Shown here: in pieces, positions 34,552-42,969 of the stretch
Layout of the letters: each line of letters starts with the position of its first letter
Numbering within the stretch: position 1 is the first letter of the stretch
Assembly: GCF_000445105.1 (NCBI RefSeq)
Contig: NZ_ATDP01000103.1
Coordinates: forward strand, 124,001 to 188,000
Reading direction: 5' to 3'
Length of the DNA stretch: 64,000 nucleotides
From: Sphingobium lactosutens DS20
GTDB lineage: Bacteria > Pseudomonadota > Alphaproteobacteria > Sphingomonadales > Sphingomonadaceae
Notes under the pieces: generated by a model
The model's input: the letters and a program-made list of their open reading frames with translations, nothing else
Database searches by the model: none
Told to the model about the DNA's origin: nothing
Position numbers and translations under genes: made by a program

Positions 34552-37147
34552 CAAGCGTCTCCTGCATGGTCTGGGTAAAGATGGTCGCGATCGCGGGGCG
34601 GCACGATCCGCAATTTGTGCCCGCCCCAAGTGCGGCGCCGACAGCGGCGACATCCATCAGATGCTGGTCGCGGATCGCAGCGACGATCTGGTTGAGGCCG
34701 ATGTCGAAGCAGACGCACACGGTCGCGCCTTTGTCGGGCTGACTGCCCGGACCACGTGCCGCGAGCACCGAACCACCCACGTTGACCGCTTCCAACTGCG
34801 CGATCAGCCAGTCGCGGGAGGGCAGGAGGCCGGTGCGCGTCACGAACAGGACGGCTTGCAAACGGCCTTCGTTGATGCTGGCGACGCGGCGCGTGCCCTT
34901 CGCCCGGTCCAGCGCCTCGACCCGCTCGCCATGAGGAAGCAATGCCTCGAGCCGAGCGGGATCGCCGTTCCCGGCTACTTCGAACAGGGCGCCCCCCGGC
35001 ACGGTGATTTTGGTGGCCCACAGGCAGGGGATGTGCGGGAAGGTCTCTCCCCGCAGGATCAGGAAGCCCTTCCATTCGGTCTCGACCCGCGTGACGCTGG
35101 CGGGCGTGGACTTGAAGCCCGGCTGCCCCGAATGTGGGTCCACCAGCGGACGCGGCAGGAGCCCGGTGCGCCCGCCGCTGCTCGTGCGATCGGTCCAGTG
35201 GATCGGCGTGAAAATCTCACCCACACGCTGCCCTTCGTTCAGGGCGACGCGAAAGACGCTGTTCCCCTGCGCAGTATCGACCCGCGCCAGATCGCCATCG
35301 GCAAGCCCCAGCGCCGCCGCGTCCTGCGGATGGACTTCCACGAGCGGCTCTTCACGATGCCGCGACAATTTGGGCGACAGGCCGGTGCGGCTCATCGTGT
35401 GCCACTGGTCGCGATAGCGCCCGGTGTTGAGCGTCATCGGCCAGTCCTTGAGCGGCGGCTGCACGTCCATTTGTCTGGTCAGCACCAGTCGCGCCTTGCC
35501 CTCGGGCGTGGCAAACGAGCGATCGGCAAAAGGCCGACCGCCCCACCGGAACGGCTCCATCGCCTCATAGGCTTCGTTGCCGATCGTCGCCTTGTCCTTA
35601 AGGTTCAGCAATCGTTGCCCGTCATTCTGATAGGCGGTCAGGCGCGCATGTTCGCGCCATATGTCGGCGGGCCGGTCATAGGCGAAGGCGTTGGCCCACC
35701 CCATGCGACGGCCCACTTCCTTCACGATCCACCAGTCGGGCTTTGCCTCACCCGGCAGCGCCATGAAGGGACGCTGGCGGCTGATCGTGCGGTCCGAATT
35801 GGTGACCGTGCCGTCCTTCTCCCCCCATCCGGCGGCGGGCAGGCTGACATGGGCGTGCGTGCTGCTGTCGGTGTTGGCCATGATGTCCGACACGACGAGG
35901 AAGGGGACAAAGGCCAAAGCGTCGCGTACGCGGCCTGCGTCGGGCATCGATACGGCGGGGTTGGTCGCCATGATCCACAGCGCCTTGATCCGCCCTTCGT
36001 CCACTGCGCGAAACAGATCGACGGCCTTCAGCCCCGGCTTGGTCGCCATGTTGGGCGCGGCCCAGAAGCGGCCCACGCGCGCCACATTGTCCGGCGCAAA
36101 GTCCATGTGCGCCGCAAGGGTCGAGGCAAGGCCGCCGACCTCGCGCCCGCCCATCGCATTGGGCTGCCCGGTAATCGAAAAGGGTGCCGCGCCCGGCTTG
36201 CCGATGCGGCCGGTGGCAAGATGGACGTTGATGATCGCATTGACCTGATCGGTCCCGCGGATCGACTGGTTCACGCCCTGGCTGAACAGTGTGACGGTGC
36301 GCGGTGTCGCGGCGAACATTTCGAAAAACTGCTTGATGAGCGCGGGCTCGACATCGCATGTCTGCGCCGTCGTCCAAAGGTCATGACCGTTCCGGATATG
36401 CTCCCAGAAGCCTTCTGGCGCGGTGATCGAGCGCTCGATGAACGTCCGGTCGATCGTCCATGTCGCATTACACCAGGCCAGCAGCCCGTTCATAAGCGCA
36501 ACGTCGGTTCCGGGGCGGATGGGCAGGTGCAGGTCCGCGCCTTCGCAAGTCTCGGTGCGGCGCGGGTCGATGACGACCAGCTTCGTGCCGCGTGCCGCCC
36601 GCGCCGCCTGTATCCGCTGATAGACGATCGGGTGGCACCAGGCGGTGTTCGATCCCACCAGGACGATGAGGTCCGCCGCGTCGAGATCGTCATAGCTTGC
36701 CGGAACGATGTCTTCGCCGAAGGCGCGGTTATGCCCCGCGACCGCGCTCGACATGCACAAGCGGCTGTTGGTGTCGATATTGGCCGACCCGATGAAGCCC
36801 TTCATCAGTTTGTTGGCGACATAATAGTCTTCGGTCATCAACTGGCCGGAGACGTAGAAGGCGACGCTGTCGGGGCCGTGGCGATCGATCGCGTCCCTGA
36901 AGCGCTTTGCCACAAGGTCGAGCGCCTTGTCCCAGCCCGCCCGCTTGCCCCCGATCATCGGATGCAGCAACCGCCCCTGAAGACCGACCGTCTCGCCCAG
37001 ATGCGTGCCCTTGGAACAGAGGCGCCCGCCGTTGGCCGGGTGCGCCTCATCCCCCCTCACAGAAACCAATCGCGGGCCGGTCGGCGTCGCGACGATGCCG
37101 CAGCCGACGCCGCAATAGGCGCAGGTGGTGCGGACCGCCTCTTGCAT
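34538..37147 (-). CDS. nasA: Assimilatory nitrate reductase catalytic subunit
   Basis: 869 residues from the ATG at 37147, which overlaps the nirD stop (ATGA). N-terminal 4Fe-4S motif TCAYCGVGCGIVATP with a further Cys in NGGRLCSKG; the Mo-bisMGD oxidoreductase domains fill most of the protein (DTNSRLCMSSAVAGHNRAFG, with the cofactor-region Cys); the C-terminus has a BFD-like [2Fe-2S] domain (VCVCFDIGLNQ ... GTNCGSCRPAI). This is the NADH/ferredoxin-dependent cytoplasmic NasA/NasC type that reduces nitrate to nitrite. No separate electron-transfer subunit gene is visible. Confidence 0.95.
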   Translation of the reverse strand: MQEAVRTTCAYCGVGCGIVATPTGPRLVSVRGDEAHPANGGRLCSKGTHLGETVGLQGRLLHPMIGGKRAGWDKALDLVAKRFRDAIDRHGPDSVAFYVSGQLMTEDYYVANKLMKGFIGSANIDTNSRLCMSSAVAGHNRAFGEDIVPASYDDLDAADLIVLVGSNTAWCHPIVYQRIQAARAARGTKLVVIDPRRTETCEGADLHLPIRPGTDVALMNGLLAWCNATWTIDRTFIERSITAPEGFWEHIRNGHDLWTTAQTCDVEPALIKQFFEMFAATPRTVTLFSQGVNQSIRGTDQVNAIINVHLATGRIGKPGAAPFSITGQPNAMGGREVGGLASTLAAHMDFAPDNVARVGRFWAAPNMATKPGLKAVDLFRAVDEGRIKALWIMATNPAVSMPDAGRVRDALAFVPFLVVSDIMANTDSSTHAHVSLPAAGWGEKDGTVTNSDRTISRQRPFMALPGEAKPDWWIVKEVGRRMGWANAFAYDRPADIWREHARLTAYQNDGQRLLNLKDKATIGNEAYEAMEPFRWGGRPFADRSFATPEGKARLVLTRQMDVQPPLKDWPMTLNTGRYRDQWHTMSRTGLSPKLSRHREEPLVEVHPQDAAALGLADGDLARVDTAQGNSVFRVALNEGQRVGEIFTPIHWTDRTSSGGRTGLLPRPLVDPHSGQPGFKSTPASVTRVETEWKGFLILRGETFPHIPCLWATKITVPGGALFEVAGNGDPARLEALLPHGERVEALDRAKGTRRVASINEGRLQAVLFVTRTGLLPSRDWLIAQLEAVNVGGSVLAARGPGSQPDKGATVCVCFDIGLNQIVAAIRDQHLMDVAAVGAALGAGTNCGSCRPAIATIFTQTMQETLDAAE

Positions 37148-37482
37148 CAGGCGGCCGCCTGCATGGCGTCGGGCTGCGCGATCAGGATGCGGCCGCCCTC
37201 CTGACGCACTTCGATGACAGGCGTGCATCCCTCGTCCGCACCCTGCGCCTGCCCGGTCCTGAGCGCGATGTTCCAGTTGTGCAGCGGGCAGGCGACGCTG
37301 TGCCCATGCACGATGCCCTGGCTGAGCGGCCCCTTCTTGTGCGGGCATTCGTTGACCAGCGCGAAGACATGATCATCACCTGTGCGGAACACCGCAAGAT
37401 CCTTCTGCCCCGCGATCTGGACGGTGCGGGCACCGCGCTGGGGGATGTCGTCCAGCGTTCCGATGTCAATCCATGTGGTCAT
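37147..37482 (-). CDS. nirD: Nitrite reductase small subunit NirD (Rieske-type)
   Basis: 111 residues from the ATG at 37482, 5 bases after nirB. Rieske-like domain with CPHKKGPLSQGIVHGHSVAC and PLHNWNI, so the C-x-H...C-x2-H [2Fe-2S] ligands (CPH, CPLH) are complete; many NirD proteins lack them. It works with NirB in NAD(P)H-dependent reduction of nitrite to ammonium. Confidence 0.93.
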   Translation of the reverse strand: MTTWIDIGTLDDIPQRGARTVQIAGQKDLAVFRTGDDHVFALVNECPHKKGPLSQGIVHGHSVACPLHNWNIALRTGQAQGADEGCTPVIEVRQEGGRILIAQPDAMQAAA

Positions 37483-37487
37483 GTCGT

Positions 37488-40010
37488 TCACTCTGCTGCG
37501 ATGGCGAAGGGGGCGATGGGCTGGTGCAGTTCGGCGTGCTGGCCAGCGGCGCGCTCTGCCCAAGGATCGTCCTGCGAAAAGCTCTGGGCATAGAGGAAGC
37601 GGGCGCGCAGGGCTTCCCGACCGGCGGCGTCTTCGACGATGCGCTGTTTTACATAGTCGACGCCGACGCGCTCGATCCACGGCGCGGTGCGTTCGAGATA
37701 GCGGGCCTCTTCGCGATAGAGCTGGATGAAGGCGGCGCAGTAATCCAGCGCCTCCTGCTCGGTCGAAATCTTGCACAGAAGGTCGGTGGCGCGAACGTGG
37801 ATGCCGCCATTGCCGCCGACATGCAGCTCATAGCCTGAATCGACGCAGACGACGCCGAAGTCCTTGATCGTCGCCTCCGCGCAGTTGCGGGGGCAGCCCG
37901 ACACGGCGATCTTGAACTTGTGGGGCATCCACGATCCCCAGGTCATCCGCTCGGCCTTGACGCCAAGGCCGGTCGAATCCTGCGTGCCAAAGCGGCACCA
38001 TTCGGACCCGACGCAGGTCTTCACCGTCCGCAGCGACTTGCCATAGGCGTGGCCCGAAACCATGCCCGCGGCGTTGAGGTCGGCCCAGACGGCGGGCAGA
38101 TCCTCGCCCTTGATCCCGAAAATATCGAGCCGCTGACCGCCCGTGACCTTGACCATCGGCGCGTTATATTTCTCGACCACATCCGCGATCGCGCGCAGCT
38201 CGCGCGGGTTGGTCAGGCCGCCCCACATGCGCGGGACCACCGAATAGGTGCCGTCCTTCTGGATGTTGGCGTGCATCCGTTCATTGACGAAGCGGCTTTG
38301 CTGATCGTCGTGATAGACGCCGGGCAGCGCACACAGCAGATAATAGTTGAGCGCAGGGCGGCACGACGAGCAGCCATCGGGCGTCGACCAGTGCAGCTTC
38401 TGCATCACCTCGGGGATGGAGCGCATGTCCTGCGCCACGATCTCGCGCCGAACGTCGTCATGAGTGAAGCTGGTGCATTTGCACATCGTCTTGGGACCGG
38501 ACTTCACATCATCGCCCAGCACGACGCTCAGCAGATTTTCGACAAGGCCGGTGCAGCTGCCGCAGCTGGCCGACGCCTTGCACGTCGCGCGCACGGCGTC
38601 GAGGCTGGCATTGCCCGCCCCGATGCACGCCACGACCTGCCCCTTGCTGACGCCGTTGCAGCCGCAAATCTCGGCATCGTCCGAGAGCGCCGCAACGGCC
38701 GCCTTAGGGTCCAGCGCGCCCCCTCCCTGGGCGAAGGCTTGTCCGAAGATCAGCATGTCGCGAATATCCGCGACATTTTCCTCGCGTTTGAGCAGGTCGA
38801 AATACCAGCCGCCATCGACGGTATCGCCATAGAGCACGGCGCCGACGACGCGGTCGTCCTTCACCACGACGCGCTTGTAGATGCCACGCGATGCGTCGCG
38901 CATCACGATGTCCTCGCAGCCATCTCCGCCCGAAAAGTTGCCAGCGGAGAACACGTCAAGGCCCGCGACCTTGAGCTTTGTGGATGTGACCGAGCCGCGA
39001 TAGCCGCTGTGCTGATCGGTGAGGCCATCGGCAAGGCTGCGGCACATGTCCCACAGCGGCGCGACGAGGCCATAGACATTGCCGTCATGTTCGACGCATT
39101 CGCCGACCGCCAGGATGTCGGGATCGCTCGTCACCATATGATCGTCGACGCAGATGCCGCGATTGACGGTGAGGCCCGCCTCGCGCGCCAGCGCCGTCGC
39201 GGGGCGGATGCCCACCGCCATGACGACGAGGCTGGCGGGGATTTCGCGACCGTCCTTCAGGCGGACGCCCTCGACCTTGCCGTCGCCATAGATGGCTTCG
39301 GTATTGGCGCCCGTCAGGATCGTCTGGCCGCGCGCCTCCAGCGCCGTCTTCAGCAGCCAGCCCGCCGCCTCGTCGAGCTGCCGCTCCATCAGCGTGTCCA
39401 TGAGGTGGATGACCGTCACTTTCATACCGCGCAGGGTCAGGCCATGCGCCGCCTCCAGTCCCAGAAGGCCGCCGCCGATCACCACCGCGCTGCCGCCGCC
39501 ATTGGCCTTCCCGGCTTCCGCCGCCGCCAGCATGGTGTCGACATCCTTCATGTCACGGAAGCTGATGACGCCCGGCAGATCCTTGCCCGGCACCGGGATG
39601 ATGAAGGGGTCTGACCCCGTCGCGATCAGCAGCTTGTCATAGGAGACGCTGCGCCCGCTCTGCGCCGTCACGCGCTTGGCGGTGCGGTCGATCGCCGTCA
39701 CCGGGTCGCCCGAGATCAGCTCGATGGCGTTGTCGGCATACCAGGCGGCATCGTTGATGACGATCTGCTCGAAAGTCTTTTCCCCCGCCAGAACCGGCGA
39801 CAGCATGATGCGGTTGTAGTTCACATGCGGTTCGGCGCCGAAGATCGTGACGCGATAGCGCCCCGCGTCGCGCGCCAGCAGTTCTTCGACCGCACGGCAT
39901 CCCGCCATGCCGTTGCCCACCACAACCAGATGTTCGCGCGGGTCGGGGGAGGTGACGAGAAGATCGTCAACGCGCTCCGCGACCGGAACAGTCTCACGCT
40001 GAAATTCCAT
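37488..40010 (-). CDS. nirB: NAD(P)H-dependent assimilatory nitrite reductase large subunit
   Basis: 840 residues. FAD/NAD(P) pyridine-nucleotide domain (LVVVGNGMAGCRAVEELLAR; VVIGGGLLGLEAAHGL), a BFD-like [2Fe-2S] region (CGCNGVSKGQVV ... ASCGSCTGLV), and the siroheme/4Fe-4S domain with KTCVGSEWCRFGTQDSTGLG and GCPRNCAEATIKDFGV. It reduces nitrite to ammonium by six electrons in the cytoplasm. It is the first gene after the leader RNA at 40031-40155, so it is expected to be under NasT antitermination. Confidence 0.95.
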   Translation of the reverse strand: MEFQRETVPVAERVDDLLVTSPDPREHLVVVGNGMAGCRAVEELLARDAGRYRVTIFGAEPHVNYNRIMLSPVLAGEKTFEQIVINDAAWYADNAIELISGDPVTAIDRTAKRVTAQSGRSVSYDKLLIATGSDPFIIPVPGKDLPGVISFRDMKDVDTMLAAAEAGKANGGGSAVVIGGGLLGLEAAHGLTLRGMKVTVIHLMDTLMERQLDEAAGWLLKTALEARGQTILTGANTEAIYGDGKVEGVRLKDGREIPASLVVMAVGIRPATALAREAGLTVNRGICVDDHMVTSDPDILAVGECVEHDGNVYGLVAPLWDMCRSLADGLTDQHSGYRGSVTSTKLKVAGLDVFSAGNFSGGDGCEDIVMRDASRGIYKRVVVKDDRVVGAVLYGDTVDGGWYFDLLKREENVADIRDMLIFGQAFAQGGGALDPKAAVAALSDDAEICGCNGVSKGQVVACIGAGNASLDAVRATCKASASCGSCTGLVENLLSVVLGDDVKSGPKTMCKCTSFTHDDVRREIVAQDMRSIPEVMQKLHWSTPDGCSSCRPALNYYLLCALPGVYHDDQQSRFVNERMHANIQKDGTYSVVPRMWGGLTNPRELRAIADVVEKYNAPMVKVTGGQRLDIFGIKGEDLPAVWADLNAAGMVSGHAYGKSLRTVKTCVGSEWCRFGTQDSTGLGVKAERMTWGSWMPHKFKIAVSGCPRNCAEATIKDFGVVCVDSGYELHVGGNGGIHVRATDLLCKISTEQEALDYCAAFIQLYREEARYLERTAPWIERVGVDYVKQRIVEDAAGREALRARFLYAQSFSQDDPWAERAAGQHAELHQPIAPFAIAAE

Positions 40011-40030
40011 CCCAGTGCCTTTCGGAAAAC

Positions 40031-40085
40031 AAAAAAGCCGCCATCCGGACCATCGGTGAGAACCGAGAGTCTGGATGGCGGCTTT
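40031..40085 (-). terminator. Conditional intrinsic terminator in the nirB leader
   Basis: AAAGCCGCCATCC pairs with GGATGGCGGCTTT, followed by TTTTTTG, 20 bases before the nirB ATG. An inner TCGG/CCGA helix continues the stem. Its position in front of a highly conserved operon shows that it must be overcome for expression. Confidence 0.9.
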
Positions 40086-40155
40086 GCCATCATATCGTGC
40101 CTTGCCGACCCGTCTGTGGATCGTCGCGGCTATGTGAAGGAGGACATCCTTGTCC
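40031..40155 (-). ncRNA. ANTAR-type antitermination leader RNA upstream of nirB
   Basis: On the minus strand, two hairpins with six-base loops having A at position 1 and G at position 4 precede an intrinsic terminator. P1 is 40106-40123 (stem CGATCC/GGGTCG with one G-U pair, loop ACAGAC). P2 is 40074-40091 (stem GATGGC/GCCATC, loop AAAGCC). P2 uses the same bases as the 5' arm of the terminator, so the two folds exclude each other. A third hairpin of the same type (stem GGAC/GTCC, loop AAGGAT) lies at 40142-40155. This is the known architecture of ANTAR-protein targets; NasT is encoded at 44181-44762. Confidence 0.85.
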
Positions 40156-40218
40156 CTTGCGTCGCAGCATAGGACGAATCGCTAGGTGGCTCAAGCGATT
40201 CGTCGCGATGCTTTCAAA

Positions 40219-41427
40219 TCAGATGGCCCAGTCCGCCTGAAGCCAGACTTTGTTCGTGTCGGTCGCCAGCGCTCGCGCATCATAATGGGCGTAGCGCACC
40301 GACAGAGCCGTCTTTTTCACCTTCGCGGTCGCCAGAAGATCGACCTCATTGCCATAATGCTGGTCGAGCCTATCGCTGTCGAACCTGTGCCAGCTTGCCG
40401 TCAGGGTGATGGCCGACAACCTGCCCCACTTCTTCCAGTCATAGCCGCCGCCGACATAGAGGTCGCGCACGCCGTTGGCGGGCGTGGTCAGGAACTTGTC
40501 GGCCCATCCCTGAAACTTGAAATTGGTGCCGAGCGGCGTCTGAAAGCTGGTGAAGGGTCGTCCGTTGTCGGCGCCTAGCACTTCGTAGCCGCCATTGAGC
40601 TTCCACCCCTTCACGTCCAGCGTGGCGTCCGCCAGCCAGTAATCGGCGCTATAGTCGTTGGGATTGCGATGATAGTCGGACTGGCGCGCATAGCTGAGCT
40701 GGTAGCTGAGCTTCGCCGCCTTCGACAGCGCCTTCGCGCCGGCGAGCCGCACGCCGTAGGTCTGGCTCGACAGGCGATATGCCTGCACCGCCGCCTCATC
40801 CTGATTTACCAGATAGGCAAAGCCCGTCATCGTGCCGATGGGCGTCGTGTAGGAAAGATTGGCGAGGATATTGTCGCCGCTCACCGCCTGCTGCCGGGCA
40901 CGTGTCCCCTGAACGCCCCAGATCGACCTGACGCTCCAGGCATAGGCGACGTCCAGCTTCAGGCCCTTTACCGGCGTGAGTTCGGCCCGCACTGCATCGA
41001 ACGTCTGCGCATTGTCGCGGAAGGCGACATTGCCGACAAAGCGTTCGTCATCGAGCACGATCTTCTGGCGTCCCGCCGTCAGGGCGACCGCCTTCGTCTT
41101 ATATTGAAGCTGCGCGATGTAGAGCGCGACATTTTCCGGATCGGCGACGATCGGCCGTGTCGGCGCGCCATTGAGGCCGTCATAATAATGATCGACGATC
41201 GCCAGCGTCCCTTGCCCGACGATGGAGGCGGACAGCGCGCCGCTGCTCGCGGTAAGTCCGGCGCGGGCGCGGACCGTAAGGGCATCGGCCTTCTCTTGCG
41301 GCAAGCCATCCTGATCGACATGCTCGTAGCGCAGTCGTGCTTCCGCGAGCGGCTTCAGGGCAATTGTCTGGGCGCAAGCGGGGCGTGCGACGACCAGCGC
41401 GGCCGCGGTTACGATAAAAACCTTCAT
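40219..41427 (-). CDS. Alginate-export-family outer-membrane porin of the nitrate operon
   Basis: 402 residues from the ATG at 41427, with a signal peptide ending RPACAQ. The mature part alternates as beta-strands throughout and ends in Trp-Ala-Ile (WLQADWAI). Motifs such as LRYEHVDQDGLPQ, ALTAGRQKIVLDDERFVGN and RDNAQTFDAVRAEL belong to the alginate_export porin group. It sits 79 bases after the nitrate transporter gene and before the nirB leader, so it most likely lets nitrate or nitrite through the outer membrane (inference); alginate genes are absent. Confidence 0.82.
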   Translation of the reverse strand: MKVFIVTAAALVVARPACAQTIALKPLAEARLRYEHVDQDGLPQEKADALTVRARAGLTASSGALSASIVGQGTLAIVDHYYDGLNGAPTRPIVADPENVALYIAQLQYKTKAVALTAGRQKIVLDDERFVGNVAFRDNAQTFDAVRAELTPVKGLKLDVAYAWSVRSIWGVQGTRARQQAVSGDNILANLSYTTPIGTMTGFAYLVNQDEAAVQAYRLSSQTYGVRLAGAKALSKAAKLSYQLSYARQSDYHRNPNDYSADYWLADATLDVKGWKLNGGYEVLGADNGRPFTSFQTPLGTNFKFQGWADKFLTTPANGVRDLYVGGGYDWKKWGRLSAITLTASWHRFDSDRLDQHYGNEVDLLATAKVKKTALSVRYAHYDARALATDTNKVWLQADWAI

Positions 41428-41506
41428 GGGATGCGTCCCCCCGGACGAATGGTGAAGCGATGAAACCGGGGGCGGCAAAAGCTGCGCCGCCCCCGGTTTC
41501 AGATCG

Positions 41507-42751
41507 TCAGATGCGCGCTCCGGTGCTCCAGGTCGCGCGCCACCGGGCCTTCACCGCCGTCAGGCCCAGCACCGCCAGAACCGCAAGTCCGGCGAAGATC
41601 AGGAAGCCGGGCGCGAAGCTGCCGGTGATCTGCTTTGCCAGACCCAGCGAGCTGGCGAGGTAGAAGCCGCCGATCCCGCCGGCCATGCCCACCAGACCCG
41701 TCATCACCCCGATTTCCGGCTGAAAACGCTGCGGGACGAGCTGGAAGACCGAGCCGTTACCCGTGCCCAGCGCCAGCATGGCGAGGACGAACAGGCCAAG
41801 CGCACCGGCCAAAGTCGTGGCATAGCCCACGCCCGCCAGCGCCAGTGCCGCGACGATATAGACGATCGTCAGCGCCTTGACCCCGCCGATCCGGTCAGCA
41901 AGCGCGCCGCCCAACGGCCGCACCAGCGATCCGGCGAAAACGCAGCCTGCGGTGCAATAACCCGCAACGATCGGCGTCAGGCCGAACTGGTCGGTGAAAT
42001 AGATGGGCAGGCTGGCGGCAAGTCCCACGAAACCGCCGAACGTCACGGCGTAGAAGGCCATCAGCCACCAGGCATCAGCCTGCTTGAGTGGCGTGAAATA
42101 ATCGACGATCTTCTTGGGTGCGGGCGCATTGGGCGCGTCCTTGGCCATCAGCATATAGGCGACAAAGACGATCGTCAGCGGGATGCAGGCGAGGCCAAGC
42201 ACGGCATTCCAGCCGAACATCTTGGCAAGCACGGGAGCAAAGAGCGACGCAAGCACCGTTCCCGAATTGCCCATGCCCGCCAGGCCCATCGCCTTGCCTT
42301 GATGTTCCGCCGGATACCAGCGGCTGGCAAGCGGCAGGGCGATGGCGAAGCTTGCGCCTGCAAAGCCCAGAATGACGCCCAGCGCCAGCGTACCGCCAAA
42401 GCTGTCGACGCCCAGCGCCCAGGCGCAGAACAATCCGGCAATGACGATGATTTGGCTGATCGCGCCCGACCGCTTCGGTCCGATCCGGTCGACGAGCAGG
42501 CCGTTGACGACGCGCAGCAAGGCTCCGGCAAGCGTCGGCGTCGCGACCATCAGGCCTTTTTCGGCGGGCGTCAGCATCAATGTCTTGGAAATCATCGGCG
42601 CCAGCGGCCCGAGCAGAACCCACACCATGAAGGCGAGGTCAAAATAGAGAAAGGCGGCGATCAGGGTCGGTGTGTGACCGGCCTTCCAGAAACTTGTCGC
42701 GGGCGCCGGCGCGGCGCCAGTCTGTTCGCGGTCCCAATAAGCGGTTGCCAT
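41507..42751 (-). CDS. MFS nitrate/nitrite transporter (NarK/NasA type)
   Basis: 414 residues from the ATG at 42751. The long upstream extension to 42820 would overlap the leader terminator and is rejected. Twelve membrane spans; nitrate signature-like segments GFAGASFAIALPLASRWYP and GNGSVFQLVPQRFQPEIGVM (the second NS motif G-x-G-N-G-S-V-F) are typical of the NNP family. It imports nitrate across the inner membrane. It is first in its operon behind the leader RNA at 42784-42877. Confidence 0.93.
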   Translation of the reverse strand: MATAYWDREQTGAAPAPATSFWKAGHTPTLIAAFLYFDLAFMVWVLLGPLAPMISKTLMLTPAEKGLMVATPTLAGALLRVVNGLLVDRIGPKRSGAISQIIVIAGLFCAWALGVDSFGGTLALGVILGFAGASFAIALPLASRWYPAEHQGKAMGLAGMGNSGTVLASLFAPVLAKMFGWNAVLGLACIPLTIVFVAYMLMAKDAPNAPAPKKIVDYFTPLKQADAWWLMAFYAVTFGGFVGLAASLPIYFTDQFGLTPIVAGYCTAGCVFAGSLVRPLGGALADRIGGVKALTIVYIVAALALAGVGYATTLAGALGLFVLAMLALGTGNGSVFQLVPQRFQPEIGVMTGLVGMAGGIGGFYLASSLGLAKQITGSFAPGFLIFAGLAVLAVLGLTAVKARWRATWSTGARI

Positions 42752-42783
42752 GGTGCTTCCCCCATAAATGGAAAATAGACACG

Positions 42784-42835
42784 AAAAAAGCCGCAGCCCG
42801 GACGTCACCCCTATGGGCAAGTCCGGTCAGCGGCT
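42784..42835 (-). terminator. Conditional intrinsic terminator in the transporter leader
   Basis: AGCCGC pairs with GCGGCT and CCGGAC with GTCCGG, separated by a 3x3 internal loop, and a run of T residues follows. It ends 33 bases before the ATG. Confidence 0.9.
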
Positions 42836-42877
42836 CTGCTGCGATAGAAATTGGGGATGGCGATCCCACCTTTGGGA
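42784..42877 (-). ncRNA. ANTAR-type antitermination leader RNA upstream of the nitrate transporter
   Basis: P1 (42864-42877) is TCCC/GGGA with loop AAAGGT; P2 (42828-42841) is CAGC/GCTG with loop AGAGCC. Both loops are six bases with A1 and G4. P2 overlaps the 5' arm of the terminator at 42784-42835, so P2 formation blocks the terminator. The P2 loops of the two leaders in this window are nearly the same (AGAGCC and AAAGCC), which supports a shared regulator, NasT. Confidence 0.87.
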
Positions 42878-42969
42878 CAGCGCATCGATATAAGCGCGCT
42901 TCGTCGCGCGACTCCTATAGTCTTATGGAATCTGCAGGCTGTTGCAAAGCACAATTTTCGCCCGGGAAA

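Noticed and set aside
34661..37204. 847-codon plus-strand frame opposite nasA
   Set aside because: It is an antisense shadow of a very well conserved gene with high third-position G+C; the translation resembles no protein and has Arg/His/Gln-rich shadow composition.
37920..39614. 564-codon plus-strand frame opposite nirB
   Set aside because: Shadow of nirB, no motif, no start context.
42752..42820. Longer nitrate transporter with start at 42820
   Set aside because: It would begin inside the leader terminator; the extra 23 residues are not part of the family.
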